Positions 7,678 through 15,501 of a stretch of 44,644 nt of DNA are shown piece by piece. The notes beneath the pieces are model-generated. The model had not been told where the DNA came from and did no database searches. It worked only from the letters and a program-made list of their open reading frames with translations. This DNA is from an uncultured Clostridia bacterium (GTDB lineage: Bacteria; Bacillota; Clostridia; Christensenellales; Borkfalkiaceae). The stretch's first letter is position 1. Every line of letters starts with the position of its first letter. Where the stretch lies: positions 1 to 44,644 of the forward strand of contig CALVZR010000120.1 in the NCBI GenBank assembly GCA_944372565.1. Reading direction: 5' to 3'. The translations under genes and the position numbers were made by a program.

Positions 7678-9012
7678 TTAGCCGCTCGTTTTGGGGATGG
7701 TTACGACGATAAATCCTTTATCCACGACAACAGAGCCGCCCGCCATCACTTCGCCCATGACCGTCAAAAGCCCTTCGGCGAATTTATACTCATCCGAAAC
7801 CATCACGCCGAAGTCTCCGAAGATCACTTCTTTGAAGTTAAACGGCGAACCGTAGATCATGGTCTGCACCGCAGCGGTCGTCTGCGCGGTGCCCTGATGC
7901 GCCGTAAGCGTGGGAACGAGACAGTAAGGCACGGCAAGCCCGCCGTCTTCGATGATACCGATATTCGGGTTGGTCGCGTTCGGCGTAATCTTATATACGG
8001 GCAGCTTGTTGTTCGTTCCGCGAACGTCGCCGAATGCGATCAGGTCCGCCTTGTTGAGATACAGCACGGCGTTTCCGTACACATTCGCGTCGCCGCCGTA
8101 AGACATCGCGATGAGCCGCAGCGTGCGCTCGTTGATCTGCCCGTTCGTGGCGTTGAGCAGGCCGTTTGCCGTGCTCGCTTCGAGCGTCTGATACATCGGA
8201 TTGGAAGAATCGTCCATGCCCGTCTTGATTTTCGTCACGATATCCTGCGCCAGCTTAACGCGGAGCGCGATCATCGCGGATTCCGTAACTTTTCCGAGGT
8301 AATTGAGCGGCGTAACCTTCTGCAACTCTCTCGAAACATAGCTCGTTACGGCAATGTTCTGCGGCGCGATCGTAACGGTGCCGAACGTGGGATCGGAAGC
8401 GGTCTGCGCCGTTCCTTCCGTCTTTGCGCTCGCAGTCGGAGACGCCTTCATAAACGATTCCTTATAGGAACCCGCGCCGCTCATATCGACGACCTGCACC
8501 TGATCGAAAATTGTGATGAGCTCGTTGAACGGATTCGTGATTCCCCCGACAAGCGTGGGCTTGGCGATGCCGGCGGTGGACGTCGTGATATTCCGTTTCC
8601 CGGAATTCGAAAGCCCGACGATCTCTTCCGCCGAAATTCTCAAATTCCTGCTCTTCTTGAACTCTTCCGCCCGTTTTTCAAACGCCTTGCGTATTTCCCT
8701 GTGCTCCATCGCGGAAAGGTCGTATCTGAGGATGTCCGTACTCCTCAGCTCTTTTTCTTCAAACATCTTTATCGTTTTTTCTCCTGAATTTTTATTTTCC
8801 GATTCGGAAATTTCCGAAAGCCTGTCCCGCAGCTCCGTTTTTGCCGCGAGTTCGCTGTCCAGTTTTTCTTTTTCTGCCCTGATTTCCGCAAACTCTTCCG
8901 CGGTAATTTGCGCACGGTGCTCTTCGAGCTTTTTGCGGAGTTCTTCCTTTTTTGCCTTGATCTGTTCGATTTTGAGGTTTACGTTCCTCAGCTGTTCGAT
9001 GACCTTTTCCAT
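7678..9012 (-). CDS. Major capsid protein, HK97 fold
   Basis: 444 residues. Residues 1-100 are a highly charged coiled coil with Lys/Glu/Leu heptads, the delta (scaffolding) domain that the prohead protease normally removes. The mature capsid domain follows from about residue 110, with the family-like stretches 'GLSNSGKRNITTSTAGIAKP', a long spine helix and a closing beta-rich P-domain. It lies immediately after the prohead protease gene (4-bp gap). Cleavage near the end of the coiled coil is inferred from the family and the presence of the protease. Confidence 0.92.
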   Translation of the reverse strand: MEKVIEQLRNVNLKIEQIKAKKEELRKKLEEHRAQITAEEFAEIRAEKEKLDSELAAKTELRDRLSEISESENKNSGEKTIKMFEEKELRSTDILRYDLSAMEHREIRKAFEKRAEEFKKSRNLRISAEEIVGLSNSGKRNITTSTAGIAKPTLVGGITNPFNELITIFDQVQVVDMSGAGSYKESFMKASPTASAKTEGTAQTASDPTFGTVTIAPQNIAVTSYVSRELQKVTPLNYLGKVTESAMIALRVKLAQDIVTKIKTGMDDSSNPMYQTLEASTANGLLNATNGQINERTLRLIAMSYGGDANVYGNAVLYLNKADLIAFGDVRGTNNKLPVYKITPNATNPNIGIIEDGGLAVPYCLVPTLTAHQGTAQTTAAVQTMIYGSPFNFKEVIFGDFGVMVSDEYKFAEGLLTVMGEVMAGGSVVVDKGFIVVTIPKTSG

Positions 9013-9016
9013 CTTC

Positions 9017-9601
9017 TTAAACCTCCCAATTCTGAATGGTCTTTTCGATTTCTTTTTTCAGATTTTGTTCCCGTTTTGCCCGCTCTTCCTCATTTTGACG
9101 GGCTGCCATTACGACCGTTTCCTTATATGCGGGGAACGGCGTAATCGTGATTTCGTGCAATGCGTTGAAATGCGTGATCGTCCGCGTAAGCGTTTCGGGA
9201 TTGACTATATCCGAAAACTCAAACCAAAAACTCATTCCGTCCACGATTTTCGCTTCGATAAGGTTGTACCAATCCCTCGCGTATTGCGTATTCGGCATTT
9301 CGCATTCCATAAACAGCCCCGTATCGTCTGTTTCCAAACGCATATTGATTCCGTTCTTGCCGAGCACGTTATCCGGATTATGCCCGACAAGCAGATATAC
9401 GTTATCCAAATCGACGCCGTCGAGAGCCGTCGGAAGAATCGTCTCCGTAATCTCGCCGTAAAACCAGTCATATACCTTTGTCGGCGTATTGAACAAAATC
9501 GGATAACCGCGGACGACCAGCTTTTTTCCGCTTCCGTCTTCGGCCCGCACTTCAGTTTCAAAATTTACGGATCTGAATTCATTTTTCCTGTTATTCTGCA
9601 T
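9017..9601 (-). CDS. HK97-family prohead protease
   Basis: 194 residues. The catalytic pair of this herpesvirus-assemblin-like serine protease family is visible: His74 in 'LVGHNPDNVL' and Ser124 in 'VDGMSFWFEF'. The protease processes the scaffold domain of the capsid protein encoded just downstream and then degrades itself. The C-terminal ~30 residues are a basic/acidic helix that may bind the capsid scaffold. It overlaps the portal gene by 11 bp. Length and motifs match the family well. Confidence 0.93.
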   Translation of the reverse strand: MQNNRKNEFRSVNFETEVRAEDGSGKKLVVRGYPILFNTPTKVYDWFYGEITETILPTALDGVDLDNVYLLVGHNPDNVLGKNGINMRLETDDTGLFMECEMPNTQYARDWYNLIEAKIVDGMSFWFEFSDIVNPETLTRTITHFNALHEITITPFPAYKETVVMAARQNEEERAKREQNLKKEIEKTIQNWEV

Positions 9602-10865
9602 TTTCTCCTCCTTCCGACGCCGCGGAAGCGGGGGCTTTCGGTTCTGCCGCAGGTTCCGCCGCCTTCTTGACGCCGTTTTTTGCCAACTGGTATTCGTCGG
9701 CGCGCTCTATATTTACCGTATCCGCGGTGACACGGTACATCTGACCGTATCCGCCCGGAATCGGGGGAAGCCCGATGATTTCGCGCATCTCGTCCAAATT
9801 CATCACGCCCTGTCTCGCCGCCACACCGAACAGCGCCGTCTTTGCCGATAAGGTGCTGATGGAAAGGCTGAAAGTATCGAGTTCGAGACGGTTCCCGAAC
9901 TCCTGTTCCCTTTTTGTGAACAGCTTTGTCGTAAATTCCTGCTCCACTTGCCGCGCGATGGGTTCGATTTTGTTTTTGATAAACATTTCGTATTCGATTT
10001 CGCTCGCCTTGTTGTTGATGATCGAATCCGTTATGCCGAAATAGTTATACACGACGTTTATCGCAAACTGCATCAGTTCGCGGTTGACGTCGTTTTCCTG
10101 CCAGTTGATTGGCGTGATTTTCCATTGCGGGTCAAAGTAGGCGATTCCCTTTACGTTGTTATCGAAATTCGCCTTGACGTCATCCATCGTCCCTTTTTTG
10201 TCGCCCGGTTTCAGGTTTCCCTGATGCCCTGTATTTGCCTGCAAAATCGCGCGCGGCTTTTTGGGATCTGCCACGTTGATAGCCTGCGCCGCGAGCGCCT
10301 GGATCACCGTTTCGTATAAACCGAGATCGTTGCGAGGTCCGCCGCCCAGCGCCGAAAATCTGTTCAGATAAATCAGGCTGTCGAGGTTATACGTCTTTCC
10401 GAGCGACATAAATTCGACCGTCGCCGTATCGTCGTAAAGTTTGAAATCGAACTGGTCCTCCGGCAGCACGTAAAGCTGTTTCAGCTCTCCCGTCTTCCGC
10501 TCAAAAACGGGCTCGATAAAAACATTGTTGTACAGCATATACTGCGTGACGACGTTCACCCAGAACTGCGTGGCGTTTTGCAGGGGATTTGCCCGCATCG
10601 TCAAAACCCTTGACGAGTTGTTTTCGAAGTACGTTATATGCCCGTCTTTATCCTTCCGCTCGAAATACTTCGGGATGGTCGCAAAGATCTGCGCGAAGGC
10701 GTCGATCGCCGTGCGCACTTCCGGAATATTGTAAATATTGCTCGCATAGTTGTAAGCGAACCATCCGACGTTCCCGCCGTAATATTCGTAGATAATCGTC
10801 CGAAGATCTTTCGGCTCTTCGGATTTTTTGAACATTCTGGCTATAAAATTTCGGAACTTTCCCAT
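9591..10865 (-). CDS. HK97-family portal protein
   Basis: 424 residues beginning MGKFRNFIARMFKKSEEPKD, with TAGGAG just upstream of the start. It shows the standard portal layout: an N-terminal clip/stem region, the long central segment with 'YNYFGITDSI' (around residues 278-287), a common signature of HK97 portals, and a Pro/Ala-rich tail. Twelve copies form the DNA entry ring at the capsid vertex. It lies between terminase large subunit and protease genes, the invariant order for this family. Confidence 0.92.
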   Translation of the reverse strand: MGKFRNFIARMFKKSEEPKDLRTIIYEYYGGNVGWFAYNYASNIYNIPEVRTAIDAFAQIFATIPKYFERKDKDGHITYFENNSSRVLTMRANPLQNATQFWVNVVTQYMLYNNVFIEPVFERKTGELKQLYVLPEDQFDFKLYDDTATVEFMSLGKTYNLDSLIYLNRFSALGGGPRNDLGLYETVIQALAAQAINVADPKKPRAILQANTGHQGNLKPGDKKGTMDDVKANFDNNVKGIAYFDPQWKITPINWQENDVNRELMQFAINVVYNYFGITDSIINNKASEIEYEMFIKNKIEPIARQVEQEFTTKLFTKREQEFGNRLELDTFSLSISTLSAKTALFGVAARQGVMNLDEMREIIGLPPIPGGYGQMYRVTADTVNIERADEYQLAKNGVKKAAEPAAEPKAPASAASEGGENAE

Positions 10866-10873
10866 CTTTTCTC

Positions 10874-12640
10874 CTAAATGGCAAATAATTCGGGCAGCAT
10901 CGTTTTATATTCGTCCAGCTCTTTTGCCCGCTGATAACCTACGAACGCATTGAATATGCCGATCGCGCCGTCGATGTGCCCCGTGGATTTCGCCTTATGC
11001 GGGGCAAGATTGTTGTTCGCATCCTGTCTCACCTTCAGATTGTAAAAGCAATACGGCAGAAGTTTGTTGTTTTCGTCGTACTCGATCGCTTCCGCCTCGA
11101 AAAGACTCCTGATGATCTTGATCGGCTCCGAAAGCGTCCAGCCGCCCTGCGCGACCTCGGTTAAAATACCGTAGTCTCTTTCGATCGTCTTATCCTCTTT
11201 GCTGTACGTAATCTTTTCATGCGAAAAACCGTTTTCCTGCATATCCGTGAGCCACTCTTTCGAGAGCGCTCTGTCATAGCCGATTTTCAGGAAATTCACC
11301 TTGTATTCGTCGCGCAGCATCACGAACCAGCGCGTAACATACTCTTTCTGCACATAGGCGCCCGGAGTGATGATCACCAGCCTCGACGTCACGGTATTGT
11401 CCTCGTTCAGATGCTGCATCCGGGCATATTCCTGCTTGTCCCGTTCGCTGTTTCTCTCCAGTCTTCCCTCCGCGATGAAATAAGCCTGAATATAGATAAA
11501 TTTGCCCTTATCCGTTAAAATCTGCGCCGTCGCGTTGCAAAGGTCGGTCGTTTCCGCCAGATCCACGCCGCCCGTCGCGTATGTATCTACGATTTCTTCC
11601 GAAAAGATCTTGCGCATTCCGCGGCTGATCGCCGCCAGGTCGAAGAAATCTATCGCCGCGCCGATCTGGCGGTTCAGATGCTTTGCCAAAAAATTACTCA
11701 GCATAGCGGGCGATTTTTTCATACTTTCAAACTGCGATTTCAAAAACGCGAGCCGCGGCCGCCCGTCTTTCATCCCCGGATTCGCTTTTGGCCAACAAGT
11801 CGGATCGTTGTAATCGTCCTCTTCGTCGATGCCGAACATCAAGGCGAAAATGCGGTCGTCCCGCCCGAGTTTCTTTTTCCTTAAAAACTCCCTGTTCCTT
11901 TCAAAAATCCTTTCGTACAGGCTCGCGGGCGTCGTTCCCGCAGAAGAGATGACGATCATCATCGGCTGTTCGCGCGCGCCCATTCCCGTTTTTAATGCGT
12001 CGTACTGATTGAAATGGATGATTTCGTGCGCTTCGTTCACAACGGCTACGGACGGATTGTCGCCGTCCTTTCCCTTCGAGCGCCCGCTCAGATATTCTAT
12101 CCTGCCGTTATTGAACTTGCATCGGATGTATTTTTCCGTTTTTCTTTCGGAAAACATTTTGCTCAGCGGATATTGCCCCACCGCGGTTTTTATCAGGTCA
12201 TACGTTCTCTTTGACTGCTTTTCGTTTTCTGCGACGATCTGGCACCAGGGCCGCGCTTCCTTTTCCAGCCCGACGAACCAGCCTATCAACGTGACGATGA
12301 ACGTATCTTTCCCCCACTTTCTCGCCACAAAGAGATCGAGCTCGTTGAAATATCTGACATATTTCTTTTCCTGCTTGTCGTACAGCTTGATCCCCAAGAT
12401 ACAAGCGACGATATATTTCTGTTCCAGATCGAGCTCGATGGGCTTTCCCGCCCATTTCCCCTCCTGATGCCGAAACAGCCGCGCGAACTCCCGAAACGCG
12501 ACGGGATCGCTCTCTTTGTAGAAAACATTTTTCCGGGCAAGCAGTTCCTTGATCTGCCTGACGTTATCCTTCACGTCTTTGTTGTACTGAAACGGATGAT
12601 CTTCCACATATTTGAAAAAATCCGTGATCCATTTCAGCAT
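10874..12640 (-). CDS. Terminase large subunit
   Basis: 588 residues. The ATPase domain has a Walker-A-like loop 'RKWGKDT' at 107-113 (an R/K-rich deviant P-loop common in terminases) and a Walker B segment 'VAVVNEAHE' at 198-206 in which the acidic pair is Asn-Glu rather than Asp-Glu. The nuclease domain begins around 355 with 'GGVDLAETTD' (Asp360 as the first metal ligand). It packages DNA into the prohead with the small subunit and portal. It belongs to the group found with P27 small subunits and an HNH protein, which usually cut at cos. AGGA precedes the ATG. Confidence 0.93.
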   Translation of the reverse strand: MLKWITDFFKYVEDHPFQYNKDVKDNVRQIKELLARKNVFYKESDPVAFREFARLFRHQEGKWAGKPIELDLEQKYIVACILGIKLYDKQEKKYVRYFNELDLFVARKWGKDTFIVTLIGWFVGLEKEARPWCQIVAENEKQSKRTYDLIKTAVGQYPLSKMFSERKTEKYIRCKFNNGRIEYLSGRSKGKDGDNPSVAVVNEAHEIIHFNQYDALKTGMGAREQPMMIVISSAGTTPASLYERIFERNREFLRKKKLGRDDRIFALMFGIDEEDDYNDPTCWPKANPGMKDGRPRLAFLKSQFESMKKSPAMLSNFLAKHLNRQIGAAIDFFDLAAISRGMRKIFSEEIVDTYATGGVDLAETTDLCNATAQILTDKGKFIYIQAYFIAEGRLERNSERDKQEYARMQHLNEDNTVTSRLVIITPGAYVQKEYVTRWFVMLRDEYKVNFLKIGYDRALSKEWLTDMQENGFSHEKITYSKEDKTIERDYGILTEVAQGGWTLSEPIKIIRSLFEAEAIEYDENNKLLPYCFYNLKVRQDANNNLAPHKAKSTGHIDGAIGIFNAFVGYQRAKELDEYKTMLPELFAI

Positions 12641-12661
12641 ACGCTCCGTTCCTCCGATTTT

Positions 12662-13174
12662 TTATTCGTCGCTGCGCTCCATCAGTTTCCTGAATATTTC
12701 TTCATCGTCTTTTGCGTTTGCCGCCTGCAACCCGGCACGGGCGCGTGCCAGCGGGGATAATCCGAGCTGATCGAACAGCTTGATGCAGATCAGCGCGTTA
12801 TCGTGCCGCCGCTTGATATTCGGATTCGGCTTTGCCGTCGTCCTGTCCTCGCCGTCCTTGTCCTTGCCGAGCGTAACGATGATATACGGGCGCGGATCGT
12901 TCTTCAGCTCCTCGTCCGCCCTGTCCGTCTCTACCTTTGCGCGGCAATACAGTTCCATCAGATGAACGTCTGCATCCGACACGCGGCAGTTCACCGTTTC
13001 GCGGAACACCTTCGTCAGCCACTTCCATACGACGCGCTCTTCCGCCGTCAATGTTTTCGGCGGTTTGAAATTCTGACTCTGATAAACGGGCGTAAGTTCC
13101 TCCCGGTTGCACAAATGCTCATTGCTGCGCTTCTGCGTTTGTTTATCGGCGTCTGTTCTCGGGGCTCTCGCCAT
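12662..13174 (-). CDS. Terminase small subunit, P27 family
   Basis: 170 residues. The N-terminus is basic, followed by the P27-type central block 'LTAEERVVWKWLTKVFRETV' (residues ~41-60) and a helical region that binds DNA at the packaging site and loads the large subunit. The C-terminus ('AANAKDDEEIFRKLMERSDE') is acidic. The start lies 32 bp inside the HNH gene; GGGAG is about 9 bases upstream of the ATG. Gene order HNH, small subunit, large subunit, portal matches cos-packaging siphoviruses. Confidence 0.88.
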   Translation of the reverse strand: MARAPRTDADKQTQKRSNEHLCNREELTPVYQSQNFKPPKTLTAEERVVWKWLTKVFRETVNCRVSDADVHLMELYCRAKVETDRADEELKNDPRPYIIVTLGKDKDGEDRTTAKPNPNIKRRHDNALICIKLFDQLGLSPLARARAGLQAANAKDDEEIFRKLMERSDE

Positions 13175-13490
13175 TTTTTAACGTCTCCCAAAATGTTTCA
13201 AATTTTTGCAGCGGGCTTTCCCTTCCGTGCGATTCGTTGTGGCACGCGGGGCAAAGCAGTTCGAGATTTCCGATTTTCAGCCTTAAATCCCACCGCTTTT
13301 CAATCGGCACTATGTGATGCACCTCTTTTCCCGCCGTAATTTTTCCCTTTTTCAGACATCGCTCGCATAATCCGTTCGCCTGAGCAAACTTTTCCGCCCT
13401 CAGCGTTTTCCACGCCGCAGAATTATAAAAATCGTTGAATTTTTTATGATAATTTTCCATATCCGCCGCCCGTAAACGAAAATTTTTCAT
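13143..13490 (-). CDS. HNH endonuclease
   Basis: 115 residues with a complete HNH motif: a zinc pair 'CERC' near residue 42, the catalytic 'EVHHIVPI' near 56-63, Asn in 'GNLELLCPACHN' and a closing His. HNH proteins next to terminase genes assist cos cleavage in HK97-like phages. The start is uncertain: the ATG at 13490 has no clear ribosome binding site, and an internal ATG (13460, MENYHKKFND) has only a weak GGGCGG. Both keep the motif intact. Confidence 0.88.
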   Translation of the reverse strand: MKNFRLRAADMENYHKKFNDFYNSAAWKTLRAEKFAQANGLCERCLKKGKITAGKEVHHIVPIEKRWDLRLKIGNLELLCPACHNESHGRESPLQKFETFWETLKNGESPENRRR

Positions 13491-13723
13491 TTGCGGAAAT
13501 ATTTATAAAAGTGCATTTGGCGGGCTTTAAACGCGCGGGCGCATCGTGCATGCATATAGGGGGGGGTATGCTTTTTCGTTTCTTTTGCAAAAAGGGAGAG
13601 CAAACGCAGCCCGCCTGCCCTCCCCCGCAACGATAAAAACGAAAGGGGTTTTCGTTTTCGGGAAAGCCGGTCTTCCCTCGGTTATAGTGTAACACATAAT
13701 TTTTGCCATTTTTTGTTGTCTTT
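13491..13723. other. 233-bp non-coding gap, candidate cos/packaging region
   Basis: This is the largest gene-free stretch of the structural cluster, placed between the late regulator and the HNH/terminase genes, where cos-type phages keep their packaging site. It contains a run of eight G (13559-13566) flanked by GCATGCATATA and TATGC, a GC-rich block at 13530-13545, and a 9-bp hairpin AAAACGAAA/TTTCGTTTT at 13636-13658. A short minus-strand ORF across it lacks coding features. Cos is an inference; the sequence alone cannot show the cut site. Confidence 0.4.
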
Positions 13724-14098
13724 TTAAATCCCGCATTTATTTTTGAATTCGTCCAAAAACGCCTTAACCGAGCTTTGAGCCGAAAGCCGTTTCAAAGCGG
13801 CATCTTCGAGGTGCGTGCAGTAGCTGTACGAATAATTCACCCTCGCCGCGATCTCATCCCAGCTTTTCCCGTCCACATAATGCAGTTCGATGATCCGTCG
13901 TTCCTTGATGCTCTCCGTCTGCCCGATGATATCGAATCCGGCTTTTATGAACGAGGCAATCTCTTCGGTTTCTTTTTGGTATCTGCCCCGCTCTTCATCC
14001 GTCACCGCAAACAAGATCCGCCGCGAGAGTTCTTTTTCACGCGTTCTGTAATCCCGAAACCGCTTGAAATACTTTCGTAAAAGTTTTATGTATTCCAT
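13724..14098 (-). CDS. Sigma-70 region-4-like late transcription regulator
   Basis: 124 residues starting MEYIKLLRKYFKRF. I chose this ATG because GAGGAGG lies upstream; longer in-frame starts overlap that signal. The C-terminal half has a helix-turn-helix of sigma region-4 type ('RRIIELHYVDGKSWDEIAAR' then 'YSYSYCTHLEDAALKRL'), and the N-terminal half is a basic helix. Such small proteins (ArpU/DUF1492-like) sit just before terminase genes in Bacillota phages and switch on the late operon. Its place before the cos/terminase region supports that role. Confidence 0.75.
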   Translation of the reverse strand: MEYIKLLRKYFKRFRDYRTREKELSRRILFAVTDEERGRYQKETEEIASFIKAGFDIIGQTESIKERRIIELHYVDGKSWDEIAARVNYSYSYCTHLEDAALKRLSAQSSVKAFLDEFKNKCGI

Positions 14099-14112
14099 CC
14101 TCTTTTTCCTCC

Positions 14113-14946
14113 TCATTGCCGAACGCGGCATAATTTTGCGTAAATATACGCCCCGCTGATAAAGTCGCTTACCGAAATATTCAACGCCGTCAGTTTGAAT
14201 TTCGGATTGATCTTTTCGAGGATCTCTACCGCATCCTCATAGTGTTCCGCCAGTCTGGAAACCTTTTTCCTCGTGAACAACGTATCGGACACCGTGATCT
14301 TCGGCTTTTTCAGGTTTTTGGATGCAGCCCACATCTTTTCATACTTCACCGATCTGCTTTTCGTGATATACCGCGCGAGCCCCTCCAAGCCGAATTCATC
14401 CGGCTGCAGGCGCCTTGTTTGCGTTCTCGCTCCCCCGTTCCATTTTTTCTCTGCAATATCCCTGTCCGGGAAGTTCATAACGATATGATGGTGAATGCGT
14501 ATTTTTTTGCCGTCGTTTATGTATTCCGTGACATAGACGTACTTCAGCTCGCCGAGACCTCTTTTCTTCATCCAATAATCCAGCCTGCGCAGATATCTCT
14601 GTACAAACCTCTTCGCGGCGTTCACGTCTTCCGGCAAGTGTTCGTTATCGTAAGTAAACGTGCCCCAAATGTCTTTTTCCGTAAAATTCGCGTTCAGAAG
14701 ACGGATCAGCCGTTTCTGTGAATTCTTCTTGTTATACTTCGCGACGGCAGCTTCGGAAGGCTTTTGGTACTCGTTTCCCCTTTTTAAGTCCCGCCTTGAC
14801 TTGTATATCGGGTAGATCTCCACCTCTCTCTGATTTCCCGCGGTGATCGTCTTCGCCCGGTATCCGACCACGCCCTTTCTGTCTATGTACCCCGCAAACT
14901 CTTTTTCGAACAGTTCTTCCCGCTCGGCCGTAAACCCCTTCTTCAT
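14113..14946 (-). CDS. HUH-type replication initiator (rolling-circle Rep)
   Basis: 277 residues. Three motifs of HUH nicking enzymes are visible in order: motif 1 'WGTFTYDNEHLP' (94-105), motif 2 'RIHHHIVMNF' (150-159) with the metal-binding His-U-His, and motif 3 'RYITKS' (192-197) with Tyr193 as the probable nicking tyrosine. This matches the REP_ORF2/G2P type of replication-associated proteins. It would cut one strand at an origin and prime replication from the free 3' end. A highly structured leader (14988-15064) precedes it and could be that origin. No DnaB, DnaC, primase or SSB gene is seen in the early region, so it may be the main phage initiator. Confidence 0.8.
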   Translation of the reverse strand: MKKGFTAEREELFEKEFAGYIDRKGVVGYRAKTITAGNQREVEIYPIYKSRRDLKRGNEYQKPSEAAVAKYNKKNSQKRLIRLLNANFTEKDIWGTFTYDNEHLPEDVNAAKRFVQRYLRRLDYWMKKRGLGELKYVYVTEYINDGKKIRIHHHIVMNFPDRDIAEKKWNGGARTQTRRLQPDEFGLEGLARYITKSRSVKYEKMWAASKNLKKPKITVSDTLFTRKKVSRLAEHYEDAVEILEKINPKFKLTALNISVSDFISGAYIYAKLCRVRQ

Positions 14947-14987
14947 TTCTTCTCCCTTTTTGTTTTTCGTTGACTTGTTAATACTGA

Positions 14988-15064
14988 TTACGAGCCCGCA
15001 AAAGCCTTCTTTTTAAGGCTATATATAATGTATATAGCAATGCGGCACGGGCTCTTACGAGCCC
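14988..15064. other. Structured leader upstream of rep, candidate replication origin
   Basis: An outer stem GAGCCCG (14992-14998) / CGGGCTC (15048-15054) encloses two hairpins: AGCCTT/AAGGCT (15003-15020, loop CTTTTT) and a perfect 8-bp GCTATATA/TATATAGC with loop TAATG (15018-15038); the two share three bases. A third hairpin GGGCTC-ttac-GAGCCC follows (15049-15064). The 10-mer TTACGAGCCC occurs twice (14988-14997 and 15055-15064), iteron-like. Such a layout fits a Rep binding and nick region, but an RNA regulator or attenuator is possible, since on the minus strand the AAGGC hairpin is followed by a short T-run. Confidence 0.45.
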
Positions 15065-15084
15065 CGCCGCCGCTGCTTTTTTCT

Positions 15085-15483
15085 TCAAACGACCTCTTCC
15101 TGGTTCGTTTCGCTGTAATTTTTTTTGAATATCAGTACGCCTTTCGGGTTCTTCTGAATGACGATTTTTATCTGCGATATTTTTATATTTATCGCATCGA
15201 TAAATTCATCGAGCACGCACATTGCGCCGCTTCTGAGAATTTCCGTCGTATTCTCCACGAAAAACACTCCTCTCTTTTGGCAAAACTCGCGGACGCTTTC
15301 GATCGCCCCTTCGATGCGCCTGACGTTCTTTTCCCTCAGTTCCTCTCTTTCCTTGTCCGCCCTGTATTGAACTGCATCCCCGCAATCGCAATGCATCGTC
15401 GCATACTCGGCGGCTTCCTCTTCGGTTTTGAATTCCCGATCCGCTATAATTTGAAAATCACAAAATTTACAATGCGCCAGCAT
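15085..15483 (-). CDS. Hypothetical phage protein with two Cys pairs
   Basis: 132 residues. The N-terminus has CxxC (CKFC, residues 5-8) and C-x-C (CDCG, about 32-35) spaced 27 apart, suggesting one zinc-binding knuckle; the remainder is helical and charged. It lies between the PcfJ-like gene and rep, reading the same way, 18 bp after the PcfJ-like stop. I do not recognise the family. A DNA- or RNA-binding accessory to replication is conceivable from context only. Confidence 0.6.
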   Translation of the reverse strand: MLAHCKFCDFQIIADREFKTEEEAAEYATMHCDCGDAVQYRADKEREELREKNVRRIEGAIESVREFCQKRGVFFVENTTEILRSGAMCVLDEFIDAINIKISQIKIVIQKNPKGVLIFKKNYSETNQEEVV

Positions 15484-15501
15484 TTTTTCAATCCTCCTCG
15501 T

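Noticed and set aside
7642..8787. A 381-codon plus-strand frame opposite the major capsid gene
   Set aside because: The capsid gene is certain from its coiled-coil scaffold and neighbours; the opposing frame is Arg/His-rich without motifs.
13527..13736. Short minus-strand frames in the gap before the HNH gene
   Set aside because: No ribosome binding site, no motif and odd composition; the interval is better read as a packaging or control region.
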